A stretch of 64,000 nt of DNA from CAVXJN01 sp963762165 (GTDB lineage: Bacteria; Pseudomonadota; Gammaproteobacteria; JASBUN01): positions 310,001-374,000 of the forward strand of contig CAVXJN010000001.1 in NCBI GenBank assembly GCA_963762165.1, read 5' to 3'. Numbering within the stretch: position 1 is the stretch's first letter; every line of letters starts with the position of its first letter. Position numbers and translations under genes: made by a program. Below, piece after piece: positions 51,685 through 61,742 of the stretch. A model generated the notes under the pieces. That model worked only from the letters and a program-made list of their open reading frames with translations. It did no database searches and was not told the origin of the DNA.

Positions 51685-52899
51685 TCAGGGCTTGCCCGAG
51701 TGTACGGCTCCCGCCGTTTCGAGTTCTGTGATTCGTTCCCGGTCGTACCCAAGCTCCGTCAAAATTTCAACTGTATGCTGGCCGAGGATCGGCGCAGCGC
51801 GGCGCACCGCCCCAGGCGTATCGGAAAATTTGACCGGTACACCCATGGTAGGCATGGTCCCAAGCCGCGCGTGATCCACGTCGACGACCATGTCCCGCGC
51901 GCGCACTTGGGGGTCGTTGAGCGCGTCGCCCACCGACAATACCGGGCCTGCGGGAACGCCGGCGTTTTCCATGGCCCGCAACCAGTGTTCGGTACTTTGC
52001 TTTTTGAACAACGGAGCCAATTCCCGGGTCAGTTCGTCCAGATTGACGCGACGCGCGGCGTTGTCCTTGAATCGCGGGTCCTCCGCCAGGGGCGTCGCGC
52101 CCAAGACATCCAGCATGCGCAGCCAATTCGCTTGGTTTGCCGCACCGATATTGACCCATCCGTCGGTAGTTTCGAACGACTGATACGGCGCACTCAATGG
52201 GTGAGCGGTCCCCATCGGCTGCGCCGATAGTCCAGTGGCAAAAAATATTGCCGCCGGCCAATAGGTGTGGACCATGCTCGCTTCCAGCAGAGAAGTATCC
52301 ACCCGTTGCCCACGTCCGGTCTTCAACCGATGAACGTAGGCGGCCAGGATTCCCATTGCCGCAAGAATACCGGCGGTGATATCGCCCACCGGAACGCCGA
52401 CCTTTACCGGCGGACGTTCAGGTCCTTCGCCGGTCACGCTCATCAAGCCGCTCATGCCCTGGGCAATCAGATCGAAACCGGCACGCATCGCGTAGGGACC
52501 CGTGCGGCCGAACCCGGTGATCTGGCAATAGATCAGACCGGGATTCGATTCCGCCAACGTTTCATATCCGAGTCCGAGACGTTCCATGGTGCCGGGACGG
52601 TAATTTTCGATCACCACATCGGCGGTCGCCAAAAGATCCCGAAGTACAGCTTTGCCTTCTTCATTTTTCAGGTTGATGACCGCGCCGCGCTTGTTCCGGT
52701 TGAGAATCATGAAAGCAGCCGATTCATCGTCCATTGTCGGCGGAGTCATACGTCGGCTGTCGTCTCCGTCTGGGGCCTTTTCCACCTTCACTACATCCGC
52801 GCCCATGTCCGCCAACATCAGTCCGCAGACCGGGCCGGCCATGATGTGAGCCAGTTCGATGACTTTGAGTCCGGCCAGGGCTCCATTGTTGGTGGACAT
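51685..52899 (-). CDS. CaiB/BaiF (class III) CoA-transferase
   Basis: A 404-residue family III CoA-transferase. N-terminal ALAGLKVIELAHIMAGPVCG, the substrate loop RGAVINLKNEEGKAV, and the catalytic Asp in MRAGFDLIAQGMSGLMS (near 168). These enzymes move CoA between carboxylates. The start at 52899 (MSTNNGALAG) lies four bases after the enoyl-CoA hydratase; the long upstream frame is that gene in another register. Substrate unknown, but neighbours suggest activation of an imported dicarboxylate or hydroxy acid. Confidence 0.92.
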   Translation of the reverse strand: MSTNNGALAGLKVIELAHIMAGPVCGLMLADMGADVVKVEKAPDGDDSRRMTPPTMDDESAAFMILNRNKRGAVINLKNEEGKAVLRDLLATADVVIENYRPGTMERLGLGYETLAESNPGLIYCQITGFGRTGPYAMRAGFDLIAQGMSGLMSVTGEGPERPPVKVGVPVGDITAGILAAMGILAAYVHRLKTGRGQRVDTSLLEASMVHTYWPAAIFFATGLSAQPMGTAHPLSAPYQSFETTDGWVNIGAANQANWLRMLDVLGATPLAEDPRFKDNAARRVNLDELTRELAPLFKKQSTEHWLRAMENAGVPAGPVLSVGDALNDPQVRARDMVVDVDHARLGTMPTMGVPVKFSDTPGAVRRAAPILGQHTVEILTELGYDRERITELETAGAVHSGKP

Positions 52900-52903
52900 T
52901 TGT

Positions 52904-53684
52904 CTACTTCCCCTTGAATTGCGGCGACTGTTTGGCGAGAAACGACTGATAGCCGATACGGAAGTCTTCAGTGCCGTAGCAGGCATAGGCCGGTTCTTCG
53001 TCGGCAGCGTCCAAGGCGCGAGGCTGCTCCAGCCGACGCATGAAATCCTTGTGCCAGCGCGCAACCAGCGGAGCGCCGTCGGCTACGCGACGGGCCAGCG
53101 CATAGCTCTCCTGCTCGACCTGCGCATCTTCGACAACGCGATTGACGAGTCCTTTGGCCAGTGCTTCGCGCGCATCGAAAACCCGCCCTTCAAGAAGTAT
53201 TTCCAGGGTCACAGCCTTGCCGACCAGAGAATACAGAATCTGCATTTCCCTGGGCCCCAGGGTCAGCCCAAGCTTGTTGATCGGAATTCCGAAACGACTT
53301 GATTCGCCGCAGATGCGGATGTCGCACAATCCCGCGATCTCCAGCCCGCCGCCGACGCAAATGCCCTTTATCATGGCCACCATTGGATGCCTGCAGTGGT
53401 ACAAGGCATCCAAGGCGCGATGATGTACCGTCCCGTAGCTGCGTGCCTGTTCGACACTGGCCCGTTCATTTTCGAACTCGGAAATGTCATTGCCGGGCGC
53501 GAACGACTTATCGCCCGCTCCGCGCAGGACAACGCAACGCAGGCTGTCGTCGGCTGACAGCGCCTCAATCGGTCTCGCCCAGCAATTTCCACATGGGCTT
53601 GGTCAACGCGTTCAGCTTATGGGGCCGGTTGAGGATCACGGTCGCGATATCGGCGTCGCGCTCCACCAAAATTTCGTCTGACAT
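52904..53684 (-). CDS. Enoyl-CoA hydratase/isomerase family protein (one frameshift)
   Basis: Reconstructed length about 260 residues: MSDEILVERDADIATVILNR, then PHKLNALTKPMWKLLGE, a break near 53570 (an extra base makes an early TGA), then ALSADDSLRCVVLRGAGDKS, FAPGNDISEF and MVAMIKGICVGGGLEIAGLCDI, the crotonase signatures with oxyanion-hole residues. The span is 3n+1 bases, which fits a single inserted base. It lies 19 bases after dctM and four before the CoA-transferase. A sequence error is the likeliest cause, though a real mutation is possible. Confidence 0.88.
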
Positions 53685-53703
53685 AGTGACGTTCCCGAAA
53701 GGT

Positions 53704-54987
53704 TCAGCCGTAGAAAAAATGTACCAGCGACATGGGTATCGCCGGAATGTAGGTCACCAACATTAAAACGAAAAATAACACGCATATGAAATACACGTTG
53801 ACCTTGGTCACTTCCCAGATATCGGCCTTGGCGATTGAACACGCGGTCGTCAGAACGCTGGCGACCGGCGGCGTTTGTTGTCCGAGACCGAGATTGATGG
53901 TCACGATCAATCCAAAGTGCACCGGGTCGATGCCCACCGCCAATACCAGCGGTAGTACTACGGGCACCACCAGGATGATCGCGGCAGCGGAGTGCAGGAA
54001 CAGTCCCAGCATCAGGAACAGCACGTTCAGCAGCGCCAGAACCAAATATTTGTTGTCCGTAAAGCCGGCCACCGCCGAGGCGAGCCGTTGCGGTGCCTGG
54101 ATCTCGGTCAGATAGACTCCGAGCAGCGCCGACGCCGCCACCAACAACATCACGACCGCAGTCTGCACGCCCCCTTCGATCAGCGCCGCTTTCAGGTGAG
54201 TCCAATCCAGTTCCCGATAGATAACCAGGCCGATGAACAGCGCAGCCAACACCGCCAGGGCCGCGCCTTCGGTTGCGGTAACGAAGCCGCCGAAAATGCC
54301 GACCAGAATAATGGTCGGCAGAACCAGTGCCCAGGAAGCCTCCTTGAGGGTGCGCCAGACCCGGCTCAACTGGAACGATTCCTCGACCGGAAAGTTGTAC
54401 CGTCGAGCGAACCAGTAAGCCACCGCCATCAACAACAAGCCACCGAGCACGCCCGGAATGATGCCGGCGACGAATACCTTGACAACCGAGGTATCCGACA
54501 TGGCCGCGTACAGAATCATCGGAATCGAGGGCGGGATGATGACCGCCAGCGTCGCCGACGACGATAGAACCGAAGCGGAAAACTCCTTTGAATAGCCCTT
54601 CTTCTTCATTGCCGGTATCAGGATCGAACCCAACGCGGCCACATCGGCAACGGCGGAACCGGAGATTTCAGCGAAAAACAGCGACGTACTGATAGCCACC
54701 ATCGACAGGCCGCCGCGGACGAAGCCGATCAATGCAGATGCAAGATTGATCAGGCGGCGGGAAATACCGGACGCATTCATGATCGCGCCGGCGAGAATAA
54801 ACAGTGGTATGGCGATCAGTGGAAAGCTGGTCGCGCCGTTGAACATGGTGATCGGTAAATTGTAGAGTGCATCGGCGCCGCCACTCCAATACATGGCCGT
54901 CACCGCAACCGCCCCCAGCGCCACGGCAATCGGCACATTGATCAACACCAGTGCCAGCACTGCGACGAATAGAATCAGACCGTTCAT
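53704..54987 (-). CDS. dctM: TRAP transporter large permease (DctM)
   Basis: A 427-residue polytopic membrane protein, the DctM channel subunit: NGLILFVAVLALVLINVPIA, TSFPLIAIPLFILAGAIMNA, then GSAVADVAALGSILIPAMKKKGY, IPPSIPMILYAAMSDTSVV and FGLIVTINLGLGQQTPPVAS. It imports a carboxylate with Na+. The start at 54987 overlaps the dctQ stop (ATGA); the upstream extension to 55344 is dctQ read in another frame. Confidence 0.95.
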   Translation of the reverse strand: MNGLILFVAVLALVLINVPIAVALGAVAVTAMYWSGGADALYNLPITMFNGATSFPLIAIPLFILAGAIMNASGISRRLINLASALIGFVRGGLSMVAISTSLFFAEISGSAVADVAALGSILIPAMKKKGYSKEFSASVLSSSATLAVIIPPSIPMILYAAMSDTSVVKVFVAGIIPGVLGGLLLMAVAYWFARRYNFPVEESFQLSRVWRTLKEASWALVLPTIILVGIFGGFVTATEGAALAVLAALFIGLVIYRELDWTHLKAALIEGGVQTAVVMLLVAASALLGVYLTEIQAPQRLASAVAGFTDNKYLVLALLNVLFLMLGLFLHSAAAIILVVPVVLPLVLAVGIDPVHFGLIVTINLGLGQQTPPVASVLTTACSIAKADIWEVTKVNVYFICVLFFVLMLVTYIPAIPMSLVHFFYG

Positions 54988-55505
54988 GGACGTCCCACCT
55001 CCGCGGCAACTTCCTCCTGAGGCTCGGGCGTGCCGGTCCTCGCAGCACGGACAATGTCGGGCAATACGAGTAATTCCGCGATGATGAACAGCACTGCGCC
55101 GACGGGCATCACCGACTGGGTCAGCTCTACCGGAATCGGGACGCTCACCAACGTGTCGCCGGCGAGGAGACCCAGAACGATCCAGCCGTACCACGCCAGC
55201 AATCCGAAAAATATCAGCACACACGACTCCGCGATCAACGCCAACGGCAGTCGAATTGCGGGCGAAAAGCGCTCGACCAGTCCCGGAAACCCAATATGCG
55301 CGCGCTTCAGCGCGGCCAAGGCCGCGCCGTAATAGGTCAGCCATGCCAAGAGCACGGATGCGACCTCGTCATACCAGGTGAAAGGATTGTTCGCTACTCG
55401 ATAAATGATTCCAAGAATTACAATGATTGCCAGCACCAGCAATAGCCCGACGACCACGATTTCCATCAGCGTCTCGAAGCCGCGACGCAGTTTCGCAAAG
55501 GCCAT
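54984..55505 (-). CDS. dctQ: TRAP transporter small permease (DctQ)
   Basis: A 173-residue protein with four membrane helices, beginning MAFAKLRRGFETLMEIVVVG. The segment NPFTWYDEVASVLLAWLTYYGAAL is the characteristic DctQ motif around the second helix. It partners DctM. The start at 55505 is chosen because the frame upstream reads an unrelated basic segment. It follows dctP by 63 bases. Confidence 0.92.
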   Translation of the reverse strand: MAFAKLRRGFETLMEIVVVGLLLVLAIIVILGIIYRVANNPFTWYDEVASVLLAWLTYYGAALAALKRAHIGFPGLVERFSPAIRLPLALIAESCVLIFFGLLAWYGWIVLGLLAGDTLVSVPIPVELTQSVMPVGAVLFIIAELLVLPDIVRAARTGTPEPQEEVAAEVGRP

Positions 55506-55568
55506 GAAAGGTCTCCGAATTGATCGAACGCCCGCCGCCATGACGGGCGTTCGATCCAAACTTTAATG

Positions 55569-56570
55569 CTAGTTCGAAGCAGAACCCAGCTTCAGCGCGG
55601 TATCGATCATCTCCCGACCTGAAGACACTTCCTTTGAGAACTCGTCGTAGATCGGTTTGCTGGCATCGATAAACGCTTGCTTGTCGGCTTCGTTGACCTT
55701 GATGCCGGCCTCTTTCATTTTTTCGAGCAGTTCCTCGTCTTTCTCCGCAGCGGTCTTGTAAACGAAAGATTGCAGATCGCTCGCGGTCTCCTCCAGCGTC
55801 TTACGCACGTCGGCCGGTAACTTGTCCCACTTTCGCGCCGACACCACCACATAGGCCGGCGTATAAACGTGGCCGGTCAGACTGAGGTACTTCTGTACTT
55901 CCTGGAACTTTTGCGAATAAATCTGGATGAGCGGATTTTCCTGCCCGTCCATTACGCCGGTCTGCAGCGCGACGAACACTTCCGACAGCGCCATCGGTGA
56001 GGGGTTCGCGCCGTAGGCTTCGAACATCTTCACCCGCCACTTGCCCTTCGGGGTACGCAGTTTGATTCCCTTGAGATCGGCGGGCGTCACGATCGGCCGC
56101 ACATTGTTGGTGATCTGGCGAAAACCATTTTCCCAAACGCCGATGATCTTGTAGCCCTGCTTTTCTGCAAGTGGGGCCAGTTTCGGTATCACAATCTCTT
56201 TGGAGATTCGTTTCATATGGTCACGGTCTTTGACCAGATAGGGCATCTCGAAAAGGCCGAATTCCGGCACCACGGACGACATGACGGTCGAGGGAAGCGC
56301 GAAATCAACCGTTCCCAGTTTGACCTTCTGCAACAACTCCTTGTCGCCACCCAATTGGCTGGAACCGTAAACCACCACCTTTGCCTTGTCGCCGAGCTTT
56401 TCGTTTGCCCGTTTGGCGAATTCTTCGGCGGAAATCGCAAATAGCGATCCCGGCGCACCGACGTGACCAAACTTGAGTTCCATGGACTCCGCCGTGGCTG
56501 ACGCCGAGGCAAAAACACTGACACATGCGAACAGGGCCGATAACACACCGACCTTCAGTTTATTTTCCAT
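55569..56570 (-). CDS. dctP: TRAP transporter solute-binding protein (DctP)
   Basis: A 333-residue periplasmic binding protein. Signal peptide to about residue 28 (LSALFACVSVFASASATAES), then MELKFGHVGAPGSLF, the RQITNNVRPIVTPADLKGIKL stretch with the conserved Arg that holds the carboxylate, and GVMDGQENPLIQIY. The Arg suggests an organic acid ligand. It heads the dctPQM set in the catabolic operon and follows the aminotransferase by 142 bases. Confidence 0.94.
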   Translation of the reverse strand: MENKLKVGVLSALFACVSVFASASATAESMELKFGHVGAPGSLFAISAEEFAKRANEKLGDKAKVVVYGSSQLGGDKELLQKVKLGTVDFALPSTVMSSVVPEFGLFEMPYLVKDRDHMKRISKEIVIPKLAPLAEKQGYKIIGVWENGFRQITNNVRPIVTPADLKGIKLRTPKGKWRVKMFEAYGANPSPMALSEVFVALQTGVMDGQENPLIQIYSQKFQEVQKYLSLTGHVYTPAYVVVSARKWDKLPADVRKTLEETASDLQSFVYKTAAEKDEELLEKMKEAGIKVNEADKQAFIDASKPIYDEFSKEVSSGREMIDTALKLGSASN

Positions 56571-56712
56571 CTTTTGTCTCCTCTAGTGTGACTCACGAAC
56601 GGGCGGGATTCCCCGGACCGAACTTTTCTCGTTATGTTTTCCGCACTTCGGTGTGACCAAATAATCATCCATGCATCGCAATGAGAGCCAGACCGGTTGC
56701 AGTATCGGTCTT

Positions 56713-57918
56713 CTACGCCCGCCGCGCAGTTGTCGCACTGTCGGGCGCGCTTTTTTGCTCAGCCAGGTATCTCATTGCGGCGTCCACACCGCCCTTGGCG
56801 TGGGGAACGCCGGCAATGGACAGCCCCATCTCGATACCGGCAAGAGTTCCACACAGCATCAGTTCGTTGAAATCGCCCAGGTGGCCGATACGAAATACTT
56901 TGTTTTTGACCTTGCCAAGGCCGCTTCCCAACGACATGTTGAATCGCTCCAGCACGACTTGACGAAACGCCGCTTCATCGTGCCCTTCAGGCATCAGGAC
57001 CGCAGTCAATGAATCGCTGAATTCATTGGGATTCAAGCACAACAATTCCAGCTTCCACGCCCTTACCGCCTGCCGTGCGGCTTCCCCGAGTCGGTGGTGA
57101 CGCGCGAACACGTTTGCGAGTCCTTCCTCCAACAGCATCGCGACCGCTTCTCGCAGGCCATAGAGAAGATTGGTCGCAGGCGTGTACGGAAAAAAGCCGT
57201 TCTCGTTGGCGCGCAACATGTCATCCCAGGTCCAATAGGATTTCGGCAGTTTGGCCGATTTCGATGCCGCCAGCGCCTTTTTACTGACGCCGTTGAAACT
57301 CAAGCCGGGAGGAAGCATCAGACCTTTTTGCGAGCCCGCGACCGTAACGTCAACGCCCCACTCGTCCTGGCGATAATCGATTGAGGCCAGTGACGAAATC
57401 GTATCCACCATGAGCAATGCCGGATGACCCGCGCGGTCCATGGCTTTGCGGACTGCGGCAATATCGCTGGTCACGCCAGTGGAAGTTTCGTTATGGACCG
57501 CCATGACGGCTTTGATGTCATGCGCCTTATCGTCGCGCAAGCGATTTTCAACAGTCGCCGCATCGACACCGTGGCGCCAATCACCATCGACGAACTCGAC
57601 TTGAAGGCCGAGGCGCAGCGCAACTTCGCGCCAAAGCGAGGCGAACTGACCGGTTTCAAACATCAACACCCGATCACCGGGCGATAGCGTATTCACCAAC
57701 GCCGCTTCCCACGCGCCGGTACCACTGGCGGGAAAGATAATCACGGGATCTTCAGTTTGGAACACGGATTGCAACCCTTGCAGACACTCCTTGCCCAAGG
57801 CTGCGAACTCCGGTCCCCGGTGGTCGATCGTCGGCCTGTCCATGGCCCGTAGAATGCGATCGGGCACGTTGGTCGGCCCGGGAATCTGTAGGAAATGGCG
57901 GCCACTGGCTTCGGACAT
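56713..57918 (-). CDS. Class V aminotransferase, alanine/serine-glyoxylate aminotransferase type
   Basis: A 401-residue fold-type I PLP enzyme: HFLQIPGPTNVPDRILRAMD at the N-terminus (typical of serine-glyoxylate aminotransferases), DRVLMFETGQFASLWREVA, DTISSLASIDYRQDEWGVDV and the PLP Lys in VTVAGSQKGLMLPPG (near 202). It converts glyoxylate to glycine, or in some relatives makes aspartate. First gene of the leftward catabolic region; its promoter shares the divergent region that holds the GntR-like palindrome. Confidence 0.92.
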   Translation of the reverse strand: MSEASGRHFLQIPGPTNVPDRILRAMDRPTIDHRGPEFAALGKECLQGLQSVFQTEDPVIIFPASGTGAWEAALVNTLSPGDRVLMFETGQFASLWREVALRLGLQVEFVDGDWRHGVDAATVENRLRDDKAHDIKAVMAVHNETSTGVTSDIAAVRKAMDRAGHPALLMVDTISSLASIDYRQDEWGVDVTVAGSQKGLMLPPGLSFNGVSKKALAASKSAKLPKSYWTWDDMLRANENGFFPYTPATNLLYGLREAVAMLLEEGLANVFARHHRLGEAARQAVRAWKLELLCLNPNEFSDSLTAVLMPEGHDEAAFRQVVLERFNMSLGSGLGKVKNKVFRIGHLGDFNELMLCGTLAGIEMGLSIAGVPHAKGGVDAAMRYLAEQKSAPDSATTARRA

Positions 57919-58032
57919 CAGGATGCTCCCCTGCGCGGCGTCACTTGCATAGAGCCTCGAAGTTCCGACCCTCTAATCAGTGCGGCGTGCGTATGCTTTG
58001 GCTATTTTTTAGTACACAAATACAAAATTTGG

Positions 58033-58050
58033 AATATTGTATACAATATT
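58033..58050. promoter_or_regulatory. 18-bp perfect palindrome, likely FCD-GntR operator
   Basis: AATATTGTATACAATATT is a perfect inverted repeat with the core TTGTATACAA, which fits the known FCD-subfamily GntR half-site pattern TNGT/ACNA. It lies in the 209-bp AT-rich divergent region between the aminotransferase and the FAD/Fe-S oxidoreductase, 78 bases before the latter. The GntR gene at 61014 is the obvious candidate binder. Confidence 0.75.
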
Positions 58051-58127
58051 ATCTGTGCCGCTAGCCAGTTTTTTACCCCATTCCGTTATTCAGTGATTCA
58101 CCAAATACTGATATTAAAGGAGCCGTG

Positions 58128-61008
58128 ATGAGCCAGCGCGACACCGACCTTGGCCATCGCCTGCGGCGCGAGATCGAGGGTGAAGTGCTTTTCGATCGCT
58201 TCAGCCGCGGCCGTTACAGCACCGACGCCTCGATCTACCAGATCTTTCCGGTCGGCGTCGTGGTGCCACGCCGGCGCACCGACGCGCGCATCGCGATCCA
58301 GATCGCGATCGACGCCGGCGTCGCGGTACTACCAAGAGGCGGCGGCACCTCCCAGTGCGGCCAGACCGTGGGCGAAGCACTGGTTATCGACAACAGCAAA
58401 TACCTCAATCGCGTAATCGAGCTCGATGCCACCAACCTCCGTGTGCGGGTCGAGCCCGGCATCGTATTGGACGACCTGAACCGTTACTTGAAACCCCATG
58501 GATTGTTCTATCCCGTGGACGTGTCCACTGCCAGCCGCGCAACCATCGGCGGCATGACCGGCAACAACAGTTGCGGCTCGCGCTCGATCCGCTACGGAAA
58601 CATGGTGCACAACGTGCGCGCCGTAGACGCCTTGCTCAGCGACGGCGAACGCATACGCTTCGCCGACACTGCGCTAGGATTCGGCTCCGCGCGCCATCGG
58701 ACTTTGATCGAAAATATGCGTACGCTGCATGCGCAACAAGGTGAGGAAATCGCGGCGCGCTTTCCAAAACTTCTGCGTCGCGTAGGTGGTTACAATATCG
58801 ACTCGATTTCCACCACCGATTTCAATGCCGCCCAACTGCTGGTGGGCTCCGAAGGAACGCTCGCCTACTTTGAAGAAATCGAACTCGATCTGCAACCGTT
58901 ACCCGCACACAAGGTGCTGGGCGTATGCCATTTTCCGCGCTTCTACGATGCCATGGATTGCACCCAGCACATCGTCAAGCTTGACCCGGCGGCTGTGGAA
59001 CTGGTCGACCGGACCATGATTGATCTGGCGCGCGACATACCGGCGTTTCGCGCAACCGTAGACCGCTTCCTGGTGGGTCAACCCGACGCGTTGTTGCTGG
59101 TGGAATTCGCTGGCGACGACCATGGCGAACAAGTGCGCCGCCTGCGCGAACTCGGTGACTTGCTATCCGATCACGGTTTTCCCGATGCGGTGGTCGAAAT
59201 CATCGATCCGGCACAACAACGCGACACCTGGGAAGTCCGCAAGGCCGGCCTGAATATCATGATGTCCATGAAGGGCGACGGCAAACCGGTGTCGTTCATC
59301 GAAGACTGCGCGGTACCGCTCGAGGACCTGGCCGAGTACACAGACCGTCTCACCGCCGTGTTCGAAAAGCACGGCACCCGTGGCACCTGGTATGCGCATG
59401 CCTCTGTCGGCTGTTTGCACGTGCGGCCGGTCCTCAACATGAAGCAGGACGAAGGCGCGCGCAAAATGCGCGCAATCGCGGAAGAAGCGTTTTCCATGGT
59501 GCGCGAATATAAAGGCTCGCATTCCGGCGAACACGGTGACGGCCTGGTGCGCTCGGAATGGCATGAACCGATGTTCGGCAGCCGGATCGTGCGGGCTTTC
59601 GAGACCGTAAAGCGGGAATTCGATCCCAGCGGACTGATGAACCCGGGCAAGATCGTCAATCCAAGCAAAATGGACGACCGCAACCTGTTCCGCTTTCCGC
59701 CGAACTATCGCGTGGAGCCTCTACCGACGACATTGGACTGGAGCGCCTGGGGCGGATTCGGCGGTGCAGTGGAGATGTGCAACAACAACGGTGCCTGTCG
59801 CAAGTCGAACGTTGGCGTCATGTGCCCATCGTATCGCGCGACCGGCGACGAACGACATCTGACCCGCGGCCGTGCCAACAGCCTGCGCTTGGCGATCAGC
59901 GGCCAGTTGGGGCCCGATGCACTCACTTCGGACGACATGTTCGCCACTATGGACCTGTGCATCGGCTGCAAGGGTTGCAAACGCGAATGCCCGACCGGTG
60001 TCGACATGGCGCGAATGAAAACCGAGTTTCTGCATCACTATCATCTTCGTCATCGACGGAGACTGAAAGACCGTTTGGTCGCGCATCTGCCCCGCTACGC
60101 ACCAATCGCGAGCCGCTTCGCTCCGCTGCTCAACTACAGCGCCCGGGTTGGCTGGTTGCGGAAGTTGGCGGAACAAAGGCTCGGCCTTAGCGCGCGGCGT
60201 TCGCTGCCTTCGTGGCACCGGCGCGGATTCATCGACGGCAATCTCTATTTTCCGGGCGATAAGGGCGAAGTGGTCCTGCTGGTCGATACTTTCAACAATT
60301 GGTTCGAACCGGAAAATGCCCGTGCCGCCCTGGCGGTACTACGCGCCGCCGGACTCTCTGTCCACATCGCGGCTGCCGCTGACGGGCAGCAGCGACCACT
60401 GTGTTGCGGACGCACTTATCTCGCGGCGGGAATGGTGGACCGGGCACGCGACGAAGCCAAGCGCACGATGGATGCCCTGCTCCCATTCGTGCAACGCGGC
60501 CTGCCGATCATAGGACTCGAACCGTCATGCTTGCTCACCTTACGCGACGAATTCAGCGCGCTGCTGCCCGGGGAAGACAGCGCCGGGCTGGCACGCTGCG
60601 CAATGCTGCTGGAAGAGTTTCTGGCTCGCGAAATCGGCGAAGGACGCATCGAACTGCCCTTATCGCCAACTGCCACCAAACGCGCCTTGGTGCACGGTCA
60701 CTGCCACCAAAAAGCATTCGGTACCATGGGTTCGCTGCAAAGTGTTCTGGAACTGCTGCCGGAATTGAACTGCAACGTAATCGAATCCGGCTGCTGTGGC
60801 ATGGCTGGCGCATTCGGCTACGAAGCCGCACACTACGACATTTCCATCAAAATGGCGGAAGCTGAATCTGTTGCCCGCGGTACGCGCCTCCGACCACGAC
60901 ACGATTTTGATCGCCAACGGCACCAGCTGCCGCCATCAAATTCGAGACGGATCCGGGCGCCCCGCGATACATTTGGCGCGCCTGCTACATTCCGCACTTC
61001 GTGGATAA
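58128..61008 (+). CDS. FAD-linked / Fe-S oxidoreductase, second paralogue (one frameshift)
   Basis: About 960 residues: FAD-binding domain (about 40-260, VAVLPRGGGTSQCGQTVG), FAD-oxidase C-terminal domain (HSGEHGDGLVRSEWHEP), ferredoxin clusters (CIGCKGCKRECPTGVD) and CCG domains (PLCCGRTYLAAGM, ESGCCGMAGAFGYE). It resembles glycolate/D-lactate dehydrogenases. ATG 58128 has AAAGGAG just upstream. Near 60868 an indel breaks the frame; the shifted frame continues LLPAVRASDHDTILIANGTS to a stop at 61008, as in the paralogue at 39248. Uncorrected, the frame would run into the GntR gene. Confidence 0.9.
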
Positions 61009-61013
61009 CCCCA

Positions 61014-61724
61014 ATGACAGACGAACCGAGCCTGGCACAACCGAAACCCGAACCGAACACGGATACACTGCAAATTCGGCGTGCATCACTGCATCAGGAA
61101 GTCGTGCCACGCTTGCGCGACATGATATTCGAAGGCGAACTCGCACCCGGCGAACGGGTGCCCGAAAGAATACTTTGCGAGCGCTTTGCAATCTCGCGCA
61201 CGCCGCTACGGGAAGCGCTGAGGGTGCTGGCAGCCGAAGGACTGATCGATTTGTCGCCACACCGAGGGGCTACGGTCTCGAAACTCAGCGCCGAATCTCT
61301 CGAGCACATATTTCCGGTAATGGAGGTACTGGAAGGCGTTGCGGGTGAACTGGCTTGTCAGCACATGACCGAACAAGACCTGGACGCGATTCGTGATTTG
61401 CATGCGCGCATGGTGGCGCATTATCAAAACGGCGAACGTTCCGAGTATTTCCAGTTGAACCAGCGCATCCACCACAAGATCGTCGAAGCGGCGCGCAACC
61501 CGGTGCTATTGGAGATATATGTCGGGCTCAGCGGACGCATTCGCCGCGCCCGCTATTTGGCCAACCTCGACGGCGAACGCTGGCAGCAGGCCATCGCCGA
61601 ACATGAAGAGATTCTCACCACTCTGGCGGCCCGGGACGGCAAACGGTTATCCCGACTGTTGGCGGATCATTTGCAGCACAAGTATGACGTGCTCAAGACC
61701 GGATTATTGAAGGAGCATCCGTAG
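61014..61724 (+). CDS. GntR family transcriptional regulator, FCD (FadR) subfamily
   Basis: A 236-residue regulator: winged helix at about 30-90 (LRDMIFEGELAPGERVPERI, FAISRTPLREALRVLAAEGL) and an all-helical FCD effector domain with metal-binding His in NQRIHHKI, IAEHEEIL and ADHLQHKY. Such proteins repress catabolic genes until a carboxylate binds. It begins five bases after the corrected stop of the oxidoreductase, so it is co-transcribed and probably binds the palindrome at 58033. Reading it as fused to the oxidoreductase is an artefact of a frameshift. Confidence 0.92.
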   Translation: MTDEPSLAQPKPEPNTDTLQIRRASLHQEVVPRLRDMIFEGELAPGERVPERILCERFAISRTPLREALRVLAAEGLIDLSPHRGATVSKLSAESLEHIFPVMEVLEGVAGELACQHMTEQDLDAIRDLHARMVAHYQNGERSEYFQLNQRIHHKIVEAARNPVLLEIYVGLSGRIRRARYLANLDGERWQQAIAEHEEILTTLAARDGKRLSRLLADHLQHKYDVLKTGLLKEHP

Positions 61725-61742
61725 CTACTGCGGCGGCCGACG

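Noticed and set aside
58001..58060. Exact -35/-10 elements around the GntR palindrome
   Set aside because: The stretch is AT-rich and gives several weak hexamer pairs on both strands; none is clearly better.
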